Shown here in pieces: positions 17,157 through 23,910 of a stretch of DNA of 46,117 nucleotides (the first letter of the stretch is position 1; the number at the start of each line of letters is the position of its first letter). Location: the NCBI RefSeq assembly GCF_052088025.1, contig NZ_JBQCYD010000020.1:1-46117 (forward strand), read 5' to 3'. Origin of the DNA: Anaeromonas sp052088025. Lineage in GTDB: Bacteria > Bacillota > Clostridia > Tissierellales > SIT17. The notes under the pieces were generated by a model, which did no database searches, had not been told where the DNA came from, and saw only the letters and a program-made list of their open reading frames with translations. A program made the position numbers and the translations under genes.

Positions 17157-17779
17157 TATGCATACACCTCCTCCACTTTTTTAACAGCATCTTTTGTTAT
17201 GATAAAAGCATCATATTTTAATATATCATATACATTTATTGTATTAACAAGTGCAGTTTGTACACCTTTAATATTTCTAGCTGATTTTATGATATTTTCA
17301 TCTTTTCTATCCATAACTATAAGCGCTTTTTTGCTTGAATTTAAGCTTTTTAACATATTTGTAATCTCTTTAGTTTTAGGTGCATCAATATTTAATGCAT
17401 CAATTACAAACATTTCATTGTCTATAACTTTAGAACTTAAAGCTGATTTCATAGCAAGTCTTCTAACTTTCTTTGGTACACTATAACTATAATCTCTTGG
17501 TTTTGGAGCAAATGATACTCCACCACCAACAAAATGTGGTGCTCTTATACTTCCTTGACGAGCTCTACCTGTACCTTTTTGTCTCCAAGGCTTTCTTCCT
17601 CCACCTCTTACTTCAGCTCTAGTCTTAACAGATTGAGTTCCTTGTCTCTTATTAGCTAATTGATTTTTAACTACTTCATATAAAACGTGTCTATTAACTT
17701 CAACACCAAACACATTATCATCTAATTCTATATCATCAATTTGTTCTCCGTTTATGTTGTATAAAGCTACTTTAGGCAT
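17156..17779 (-). CDS. rplD: 50S ribosomal protein L4
   Basis: Tunnel-constriction protein; in E. coli and some Gram-positives it also represses the S10 operon by acting on the leader. The 207-residue protein has the extended tunnel loop (about 42-95, with GGGRKPWRQKGTGRARQGSI) and a globular domain with the LKSLNSSKKALIVMDRKDENI region. The S10 leader at 18844-19039 is a plausible target, but the contact is inference. Confidence 0.98.
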   Translation of the reverse strand: MPKVALYNINGEQIDDIELDDNVFGVEVNRHVLYEVVKNQLANKRQGTQSVKTRAEVRGGGRKPWRQKGTGRARQGSIRAPHFVGGGVSFAPKPRDYSYSVPKKVRRLAMKSALSSKVIDNEMFVIDALNIDAPKTKEITNMLKSLNSSKKALIVMDRKDENIIKSARNIKGVQTALVNTINVYDILKYDAFIITKDAVKKVEEVYA

Positions 17780-17803
17780 TTCATATCCTCCCTTCTATAG
17801 AAC

Positions 17804-18436
17804 TTATTTAGAAGCCTTTACGCTTTCTTTTATTGTTAATAATCCACCTTTTGGTCCAGGTATTGCACCTTTAACAAGTAGTAAATTATTTTCTGTGTCA
17901 ATTTTTACTATTTCTAAGTTTTGAACTGTTACTTTTTTATGTCCCATATGTCCAGGTAATTTCTTACCTTTAAATACCTTAGATGGACTAGATGAAGCAC
18001 CCATTGAACCAGGTCTTCTATGATAATGAGAACCATGTGTTTCAGGACCTCTTGATTGTCCATACTTTTTAATAACACCTTGGAATCCCTTACCCTTCGA
18101 TACTCCACTTACATCAATCATATCTCCAGCTTCAAATAAATCAACTTTTAACTCGTCCCCTACGTTGAATCCTTCTACATCATCAGCTCTAAATTCTGCT
18201 AAATGTCTTTTAAGTTCAACTTGAGCCTTGTTAAAATGTCCCTTTAAAGGCTTGTTTACATTTTTTTCTTTTATATCAGAATATCCTATTTGAATAGCAT
18301 TGTAGCCATCAATATCTGTAGTCTTTATTTGAACTACATTCATAGGACCTGCTTCTACAACAGTTACCGGAACAACATTTCCTTCTTCAGTGAAAATTTG
18401 AGTCATTCCAACTTTCTTTCCTAATATACCTTTCAT
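17804..18436 (-). CDS. rplC: 50S ribosomal protein L3
   Basis: Early-assembly protein whose long finger approaches the peptidyl-transferase centre. The ATG at 18436 gives 210 residues starting MKGILGKKVGMTQIFTEEG. An in-frame GTG three codons upstream lies inside the AGGAGGTG site and is rejected. The finger contains HYHRRPGSMGASSSPSKVFK, followed by GKKLPGHMGHKKV, a typical Gram-positive sequence. Confidence 0.98.
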   Translation of the reverse strand: MKGILGKKVGMTQIFTEEGNVVPVTVVEAGPMNVVQIKTTDIDGYNAIQIGYSDIKEKNVNKPLKGHFNKAQVELKRHLAEFRADDVEGFNVGDELKVDLFEAGDMIDVSGVSKGKGFQGVIKKYGQSRGPETHGSHYHRRPGSMGASSSPSKVFKGKKLPGHMGHKKVTVQNLEIVKIDTENNLLLVKGAIPGPKGGLLTIKESVKASK

Positions 18437-18519
18437 TACATACACCTCCTGTTTTCTTACAGCGGATTACCCTTATAGGCAATCATTCTAAGTAAGGTGT
18501 TAACCATTACTTATTTTTC

Positions 18520-18843
18520 TTATAATTTAATTTCAATATCCACACCTGCTGGTAAATTAAGTCTCATTAACGAATCAACAGTTTTTGGTGTTGGACTTAA
18601 GATATCAATTAATCTCTTATGAGTTCTTTGTTCAAACTGTTCTCTAGAGTCTTTGTACTTATGCACAGCTCTTAAGATTGTTATGATTTGCTTTTCTGTT
18701 GGTAATGGTACAGGTCCTGAAACCTTAGCACCAGTTCTTTTAGCAGTTTCAACTATTTTTTCAGCAGATGCATCCAAAACATTGTGATCATAAGCTTTTA
18801 ATCTGATTCTTATTTTTTGTTTCTCATTAGCATTATTAGCCAT
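18520..18843 (-). CDS. rpsJ: 30S ribosomal protein S10
   Basis: First gene of the S10 operon. The protein lies in the small-subunit head and, with NusB, also joins transcription antitermination complexes. At 107 residues it is a few residues longer than usual because of an N-terminal MANNANE before QKIRIRLKAYDH. The signature AKVSGPVPLPTEKQIITILR is intact. A 74-base gap with a small GATTGCC/GGGTAATC hairpin separates it from rplC. AAAGGAGGG precedes the ATG. Confidence 0.98.
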   Translation of the reverse strand: MANNANEKQKIRIRLKAYDHNVLDASAEKIVETAKRTGAKVSGPVPLPTEKQIITILRAVHKYKDSREQFEQRTHKRLIDILSPTPKTVDSLMRLNLPAGVDIEIKL

Positions 18844-19039
18844 TTACGATTCCCTCCTTTTATCGCATGTTTATTTACATACGACAAGGTTCTACCGATA
18901 CACTTACCCGTGTGTGTTATATTTTAAAAAAGATAAGTATTAGTAAAGCCTGTCGCCCAATTAAATATTGGACATTCTCAGCAAAAATTCCCTGTTAAAA
19001 TCCAGCTACCTTTTGCCTCATCGCATGTCAATCGCATAC
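18844..19039 (-). promoter_or_regulatory. Structured leader of the S10 operon
   Basis: This stretch of about 195 nt lies between the predicted transcription start and rpsJ and codes for no recognised protein. It contains a 7-bp hairpin GTCCAAT/ATTGGGC (18955-18973), a pairing of GGCAAAA with TTTTGCT further upstream, and a hairpin TCGTATGT/ACATGCGA (18863-18884) ending 4 bases before the AGGAGG of rpsJ. Two more copies of the 3' arm, GTATGCGA (19032-19039) and ACATGCGA (19021-19028), lie at the very 5' end of the RNA. Ribosomal-protein control of S10 leaders is known from other bacteria. The ligand here is not identifiable by eye. Confidence 0.6.
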
Positions 19040-19045
19040 TTTAAT

Positions 19046-19074
19046 ATTTTAACTTATAATAACACAAATTACAA
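19046..19074 (-). promoter_or_regulatory. Promoter of the S10-spc-alpha cluster
   Basis: The minus strand has -35 TTGTAA (19069-19074), a 17-base spacer and -10 TAAAAT (19046-19051). It lies between the tuf terminator and the S10 leader, where a new transcript must begin. Expected start of transcription is near 19039. Confidence 0.75.
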
Positions 19075-19118
19075 GGGTTTTTTTTAACTTTTTTTATTTT
19101 TTTATATTTATTTTTATT

Positions 19119-19152
19119 AAATTAAAAGAAGGGCGTCCCCTTCTTTTAATTT
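19119..19152 (-). terminator. Terminator after the first tuf gene (end of the str operon)
   Basis: A long perfect inverted repeat, AAATTAAAAGAAGGG with its complement, around a 3-4-base loop, lies 13 bases after the tuf stop. On the minus strand the GC-rich core GAAGGG/CCCTTC is followed by TTTTAATTT, a good U-tract. The A-rich flank makes it possibly active in both directions. Confidence 0.85.
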
Positions 19153-19164
19153 AAATACTTATAT

Positions 19165-20358
19165 TTACTCTACTATCTCACTAACTACTCCAGCTCCAAC
19201 TGTTCTTCCACCTTCACGTATAGCAAATTTAAGTCCTTTTTCCATTGCTATTGGTGTAATAAGTTCTATTGTAAACTGTGCGTTATCTCCTGGCATTACC
19301 ATTTCTACGCCTTCTTCTAACTGGATTGCTCCTGTTACATCTGTTGTTCTAAAGAAAAACTGTGGTCTATATCCATTGAAAAATGGTGTGTGACGTCCAC
19401 CTTCATCTTTATTTAATACATATACTTCAGATTTGAATTTAGTATGTGGTGTTATTGTTCCAGGCTTTGATAATACTTGGCCTCTTTCAATTTCATCTCT
19501 TTGGATTCCTCTTAGAAGTGCTCCTATATTATCTCCTGCTTGCGCTTGATCTAATAATTTTCTAAACATCTCTACTCCTGTACATACTACTTGTCTTGGC
19601 TTGTCTGTAAGTCCTACTAGTTCTACTGTATCTTGTACTTTTAATATTCCTCTTTCTACTCTTCCTGTTGCTACTGTTCCTCTTCCTGTGATTGAGAATA
19701 CATCTTCTACTGGCATTAGGAAGTCTTTGTCTATTTCTCTCTCTGGGGATGGAATTGTCTCATCTACTGATTCCATTAATTCCATTATTTTATCTCCCCA
19801 CTCTCCTGCTGGGTCTTCTAATGCTTTTAGAGCTGATCCTACTACTACTGGAATGTCGTCTCCATCAAATTCATATTCTGATAGTAATTCTCTTACTTCC
19901 ATCTCTACTAGTTCGATTAATTCTTCATCATCTACCATATCTGCCTTGTTTAAGAATACTACTATTTCTGGTACTCCTACTTGACGTGATAATAGTATAT
20001 GCTCTCTTGTTTGTGGCATTGGTCCATCTGCTGCTGATACTACTAATATCGCTCCATCCATTTGTGCTGCTCCTGTTATCATGTTCTTTACATAGTCAGC
20101 ATGACCTGGGCAGTCAACATGTGCATAATGTCTGTTTTCTGTCTCATACTCTATGTGAGATGTTGATATTGTAATTCCTCTTTCTCTTTCTTCTGGTGCC
20201 TTATCTATATTGTCAAATGATGTTGCTGCACCTGTTCCTAGTCTGTTGTTTAATACTGCTGATATTGCTGCTGTTAATGTAGTTTTACCATGGTCAACAT
20301 GACCTATTGTTCCTACGTTAACATGTGGTTTATTTCTTTCATATTTTGCTTTTCCCAT
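19165..20358 (-). CDS. tuf: Elongation factor Tu (first copy, str operon)
   Basis: GTPase that delivers aminoacyl-tRNA to the ribosomal A site. The 397-residue protein has G1 GHVDHGKT at 19-26, G3 DCPGH at 82-86 and G4 NKAD at 137-140, followed by domains 2 and 3. It is the last gene of the str operon, 25 bases after fusA. The DNA appears identical to the second tuf gene from 19174 to 20371. The last codons differ, so this copy ends EIVE where the other ends EIIE, and its stop is TAA rather than TAG. The usual Tyr of QFYF is Phe (F335) in both copies. Confidence 0.99.
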   Translation of the reverse strand: MGKAKYERNKPHVNVGTIGHVDHGKTTLTAAISAVLNNRLGTGAATSFDNIDKAPEERERGITISTSHIEYETENRHYAHVDCPGHADYVKNMITGAAQMDGAILVVSAADGPMPQTREHILLSRQVGVPEIVVFLNKADMVDDEELIELVEMEVRELLSEYEFDGDDIPVVVGSALKALEDPAGEWGDKIMELMESVDETIPSPEREIDKDFLMPVEDVFSITGRGTVATGRVERGILKVQDTVELVGLTDKPRQVVCTGVEMFRKLLDQAQAGDNIGALLRGIQRDEIERGQVLSKPGTITPHTKFKSEVYVLNKDEGGRHTPFFNGYRPQFFFRTTDVTGAIQLEEGVEMVMPGDNAQFTIELITPIAMEKGLKFAIREGGRTVGAGVVSEIVE

Positions 20359-20371
20359 TATTAATCCTCCT
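19174..20371 (-). repeat. tuf repeat, copy 1
   Basis: A tract of 1198 bases, covering almost all of tuf plus its ribosome-binding site, with no difference I could find from 34941-36138 in the same orientation. Identity stops three codons before the stop codon on one side and 13 bases upstream of the ATG on the other. This pattern is expected from gene conversion. Confidence 0.9.
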
Positions 20372-20383
20372 CAATATTTTAAA

Positions 20384-22450
20384 TTATTTTCCCATAATTT
20401 CTTCTGCAATACTCTTTGGTACTGCTTCAAAATGATCTAATTCCATAGAGTAGTTTCCACGACCCTGTGTGTTAGAACGAAGATCTGTAGCATATCCAAA
20501 CATTTCAGATAAAGGAACAAATGCATTTATAGCTTTAATTCCATGTCTATCTTCAAAGCTTTCAATTCTACCTCTTCTAGAGTTTACATCTCCCATTACA
20601 TCACCCATATATTCTTCAGGTATAAGTACTTCTACCTTCATATATGGTTCTAATATAACTGGACCTGCTTTTGCCATAGCATCTTTAAAGCCCATTGAGC
20701 CCGCTATTTTAAATGCCATTTCTGATGAGTCAACCTCATGATATGATCCATCATATAATGTAATTCTAAAATCCGAAACTGGATATCCTGCAAGGATACC
20801 TGTTTGTGCTGCTTCTTGTATACCTTGATCAACAGCTGGTATATATTCCTTAGGAACAGATCCACCTTTAATCTTATTTACAAATTCATATCCTGAACCT
20901 GGTTTAAGTGGTTCCATGATTAACTTAACATGACCATATTGACCCTTACCACCAGATTGTTTAGCATATTTAGAATCTACATCAGCTGATTTAGTGATTG
21001 ATTCTCTATAAGCAACTTGAGGATTACCTACATTTGCTTCAACTTTAAATTCTCTTAAAAGTCTATCTACAATAATCTCTAAATGAAGTTCTCCCATACC
21101 AGAAATTATAGTTTGATTTGTTTCTTCATCAGTATAAGTTCTAAAAGTAGGATCTTCTTCTGCAAGTTTTGCAAGGCCTATACCCATCTTTTCTTGTCCT
21201 GCTTTAGTTTTAGGCTCTATAGCTACAGATATAACTGGTTCAGGGAATATCATAGACTCAAGTATTATTGGATTGTCAGGATCACAAAGTGTATCTCCTG
21301 TTCCAGTACCTTTAAGACCTACTGCTGCCCCTATATCTCCAGCATAAGCAATATCTATTTCTTCTCTACTATTAGCATGCATCTGTAATATACGACCAAT
21401 TCTTTCTCTTTTGTTTTTAGTTGAATTCAAAACATATGAGCCAGATTCCATAGTTCCAGAATAAATTCTAAAGAAAGCAAGCTTTCCAACATATGGATCT
21501 GTCATTATTTTGAATGCTAAAGCACTAAAAGGTTCCTCATCTGAAGATGGTCTTTCTGATTGTTCTTCAGTGTTTGGTATTATACCTTGTATTGGTGGTA
21601 CATCAAGTGGTGAAGGCATATATTCTACAATAGCATCAATTAATAATTGAACACCTTTGTTTTTATAAGCTGAACCACAAAGAACAGGAACTATTTGATT
21701 AGCTATAGTAGCTTTTCTAATTCCAACCTTTAATTCTTCATTAGTGATTTCTTCACCTTCTAAATATTTCATCATTAAATCTTCATCAGCTTCAGAAACT
21801 TTTTCAATTAAGTTTTCTCTAAGTTCTTCTGCCTTAGCTCTTAAATCTTCAGGAATTTCTACGATTTCAATTTCTTGTCCTAAATCATCTAAATAAATTT
21901 TTGCATCCATATCTATAAGATCAATAATACCTTTAAAATCTTCTTCTGCACCTATAGGCATTTGAATAGGAACTGCATTAGCTTTTAACTTTTCTCTCAT
22001 TGTAGCTACAGACATAAAGAAATCTGCACCCATTTTATCCATCTTGTTTACAAAGCACATTCTAGGAACTCCGTACTTATCTGCTTGACGCCAAACTGTT
22101 TCAGACTGTGGTTCAACACCACTTTTTGCGTCAAATATAGCAACGGATCCATCAAGCACACGAAGTGATCTTTCAACTTCTACTGTGAAGTCCACATGCC
22201 CTGGTGTATCTATAATATTTATTCTATGGTCCTTCCAAAAAGCTGTTGTAGCGGCAGACGTGATTGTAATTCCTCTTTCCTGCTCTTGCTCCATCCAGTC
22301 CATTTGGGCGCCACCTTCATGAGTTTCTCCTAATTTGTGTAACTTTCCTGTATAGAATAATATTCTTTCAGTTGCAGTAGTTTTACCTGCATCTATATGA
22401 GCCATTATTCCAATATTTCGAGTTTTTTCTAAAGGATAATCTCTTGCCAT
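20384..22450 (-). CDS. fusA: Elongation factor G
   Basis: GTPase that drives translocation and, with RRF, ribosome recycling. The 688-residue protein has G1 AHIDAGKTT at 17-25, G2/G3 with RGITITSAAT and DTPGHVDF, G4 NKMDK and domains II-V. The domain IV loop SGGKGQYGHVKL, the part that enters the A site, is present. It follows rpsG and precedes tuf. No features of the truncated or duplicated EF-G paralogs are seen, so it is the main translation factor. Confidence 0.99.
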   Translation of the reverse strand: MARDYPLEKTRNIGIMAHIDAGKTTATERILFYTGKLHKLGETHEGGAQMDWMEQEQERGITITSAATTAFWKDHRINIIDTPGHVDFTVEVERSLRVLDGSVAIFDAKSGVEPQSETVWRQADKYGVPRMCFVNKMDKMGADFFMSVATMREKLKANAVPIQMPIGAEEDFKGIIDLIDMDAKIYLDDLGQEIEIVEIPEDLRAKAEELRENLIEKVSEADEDLMMKYLEGEEITNEELKVGIRKATIANQIVPVLCGSAYKNKGVQLLIDAIVEYMPSPLDVPPIQGIIPNTEEQSERPSSDEEPFSALAFKIMTDPYVGKLAFFRIYSGTMESGSYVLNSTKNKRERIGRILQMHANSREEIDIAYAGDIGAAVGLKGTGTGDTLCDPDNPIILESMIFPEPVISVAIEPKTKAGQEKMGIGLAKLAEEDPTFRTYTDEETNQTIISGMGELHLEIIVDRLLREFKVEANVGNPQVAYRESITKSADVDSKYAKQSGGKGQYGHVKLIMEPLKPGSGYEFVNKIKGGSVPKEYIPAVDQGIQEAAQTGILAGYPVSDFRITLYDGSYHEVDSSEMAFKIAGSMGFKDAMAKAGPVILEPYMKVEVLIPEEYMGDVMGDVNSRRGRIESFEDRHGIKAINAFVPLSEMFGYATDLRSNTQGRGNYSMELDHFEAVPKSIAEEIMGK

Positions 22451-22480
22451 AATTGTTTCCTCCTTCTTACTGCTCGTTTA

Positions 22481-22951
22481 TTACCATCTATAATGTGCAA
22501 ATGCTTTGTTAGCCTCTGCCATTCTATGAGTATCTTCTTTTTTCTTAACACTTGCTCCAGCTTCATTGTTAGCATCCATTATTTCCTTAGCTAATCTCTC
22601 ACTCATAGTTTTTTCGCCTCTTTTTCTAGAGTAAGTTGTTAACCATCTAAGTCCTAATGTTTGTCTTCTTCTAGGTCTAACTTCTATTGGAACTTGATAA
22701 GTAGCTCCACCTACACGTCTTGCTTTAACTTCTAATACAGGCATTATATTTTCTAATGCATTATGAAAAACTTCTAATGCATCTTCACCTGTTTTTTCAG
22801 CTATAGTATCAAAAGCCGTATAAATAATCTTTTGAGCAACTCCTCTTTTACCATCTAACATGATAGAGTTTATTAATTTTGTTACTATTACATCCTTATA
22901 TATAGGATCTTCCATTACTTCTCTTTTTTGAATATGTCCTTTTCTTGGCAC
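22481..22951 (-). CDS. rpsG: 30S ribosomal protein S7
   Basis: Primary 16S binder that nucleates the head of the small subunit and lines the E site; a repressor of the str operon in E. coli. Translation from a GTG at 22951 gives 156 residues (MPRKGHIQKREVMEDPIYKD), exactly the usual length. AAGGAGGG lies 7 bases upstream. A longer in-frame reading from 23020 passes through that site and is rejected. The signature DPIYKDVIVTKLINSIMLDGKRG lies at residues 15-37. Confidence 0.98.
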   Translation of the reverse strand: MPRKGHIQKREVMEDPIYKDVIVTKLINSIMLDGKRGVAQKIIYTAFDTIAEKTGEDALEVFHNALENIMPVLEVKARRVGGATYQVPIEVRPRRRQTLGLRWLTTYSRKRGEKTMSERLAKEIMDANNEAGASVKKKEDTHRMAEANKAFAHYRW

Positions 22952-23093
22952 GTCGCTTCCCTCCTTAATAATCAAGATTAATTCTTCGGTACTCGATTTT
23001 TTAAAAATCGTGGTGCACATAATGTATATATTAAGCTATAAAATCCTTAGGAATCGATAGCATTACATTCCGCGCTTTTACCATAATACTATT
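22952..23093 (-). promoter_or_regulatory. Structured rpsL-rpsG intergenic region
   Basis: This 142-base gap lies inside an otherwise tight operon. The RNA can form a two-layer hairpin: outer AATGTA/TACATT (23021-23026 with 23064-23069) enclosing GCTAT/ATAGC (23035-23039 with 23057-23061). Near rpsG lies a near-palindrome of CGATTTTT and AAAAATCG (about 22994-23010). In E. coli, S7 binds the rpsL-rpsG gap to repress rpsG. A similar role here is inference from position. Confidence 0.35.
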
Positions 23094-23507
23094 TTAGTTT
23101 TGTGGCTTTTTAGTACCATACTTACTTCTTGCTTGTCTTCTTTCATCAACACCTGATGTATCTAACGTACCTCTTACAATGTGATATCTTACTCCAGGTA
23201 AGTCTTTGATTCTACCTCCTCTTATAAGAACAACACTATGTTCTTGAAGATTATGACCTATCCCTGGGATATAAGCTGTAACTTCATGTCCATTTGTAAG
23301 TCTCACTCTTGCTATTTTTCTTAAAGCTGAGTTAGGTTTCTTAGGTGTTACTGTTTTAACTGCTGTACAAACTCCTCTTTTTTGTGGTGAATTTATCTTT
23401 GTAGTCTTCTTTTTTAAAGAGTTAAATCCATCATTTAAATGTGGAGAGTCAGATTTTTTAGTTACTTTCTTTCTACCTTTTCTTACTAATTGATTGATAG
23501 TTGGCAT
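23094..23507 (-). CDS. rpsL: 30S ribosomal protein S12
   Basis: Decoding-centre protein that controls accuracy and is the site of streptomycin-resistance mutations. The ATG at 23507 (AGGAGGTG just upstream) gives 137 residues, with the Gram-positive insertion after residue 15. The lysines equivalent to E. coli K43 and K88 are present within PKKPNSALRK (K56/K57) and GGRIKDLPG (K101), so the sequence looks streptomycin-sensitive. D102 is the position that is methylthiolated in some bacteria. Confidence 0.98.
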   Translation of the reverse strand: MPTINQLVRKGRKKVTKKSDSPHLNDGFNSLKKKTTKINSPQKRGVCTAVKTVTPKKPNSALRKIARVRLTNGHEVTAYIPGIGHNLQEHSVVLIRGGRIKDLPGVRYHIVRGTLDTSGVDERRQARSKYGTKKPQN

Positions 23508-23528
23508 ATAGGCACCTCCTTCCAAATT

Positions 23529-23771
23529 TTACTTAAGTATAGCTACTGTTGCAGCTTTAACATCGATTCCACAGGCTTCTCCTAGCTCTCTCATGCTTTT
23601 TATAAAAATAATTTCAACAGATTTACCATTAGATTCTTTAAGTAAATCATCAACAATATTTTTATCTGCATCTTCTGCTATATATAAAATCTCTACTTCA
23701 TCTTTTATTAAAAATCTTTTAGCCTGTTTGGTTCCTATTACTTTGTTTCTATCTTTGAGATTCGACAACAA
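23529..23771 (-). CDS. L7Ae-family RNA-binding protein (YbxF/RplGB type)
   Basis: Small protein of 80 residues related to archaeal L7Ae, L30e and S12e, a family that binds kink-turn RNA. Seen here are GTKQAKRFLIKDEVEILYIAEDAD (about 13-36) and the C-terminal SMRELGEACGIDVKAATVAIL that forms the RNA-contacting loop. In B. subtilis the equivalent gene ybxF lies at the same place between rpoC and rpsL. Translation begins at TTG (23771) after AAAGGAGG; no ATG is available. It is the first gene after a strong promoter and a long leader hairpin. Binding to kink-turns is known for the family; a specific target here is not. Confidence 0.93.
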   Translation of the reverse strand: MLSNLKDRNKVIGTKQAKRFLIKDEVEILYIAEDADKNIVDDLLKESNGKSVEIIFIKSMRELGEACGIDVKAATVAILK

Positions 23772-23865
23772 ATTAAGTCTCCTCCTTTAAAATACCGATG
23801 AGATTATAAAACTTTTTCATTTTATAATCTCCATCAATATCAGAAAGACAATCAAATTTTCATAC
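23772..23865 (-). promoter_or_regulatory. str-operon leader with a 20-bp hairpin
   Basis: The roughly 94-nt leader is dominated by one hairpin at 23792-23840: about 20 paired bases (two G-U pairs and one bulged G) around an 8-base loop TGAAAAAG. The inner 12 bp, GAGATTATAAAA with its complement, is perfect. The hairpin ends about 6 bases before the AAAGGAGG of the L7Ae-like gene and lacks a U-tract, so it is not a normal terminator. It could be a protein-binding, processing or translation-control site. Confidence 0.55.
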
Positions 23866-23871
23866 TTGAAT

Positions 23872-23900
23872 ATTGTAACATCACTTTCTTTAACTGTCAA
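23872..23900 (-). promoter_or_regulatory. Promoter of the str operon
   Basis: The minus strand has a perfect -35 TTGACA (23895-23900), a 17-base spacer and -10 TACAAT (23872-23877), starting 11 bases after the rpoC stop. It allows the L7Ae-like gene, rpsL, rpsG, fusA and tuf to be transcribed independently of rpoBC. I see no terminator between rpoC and this promoter. Confidence 0.85.
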
Positions 23901-23910
23901 GAATTATAGC

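Noticed and set aside
19692..20174. Open plus-strand frame of 160 codons, very leucine-rich, opposite tuf (same at 35459-35941)
   Set aside because: It is the antisense of a strongly biased tuf coding sequence, has no ribosome-binding site, and appears twice only because tuf is duplicated.
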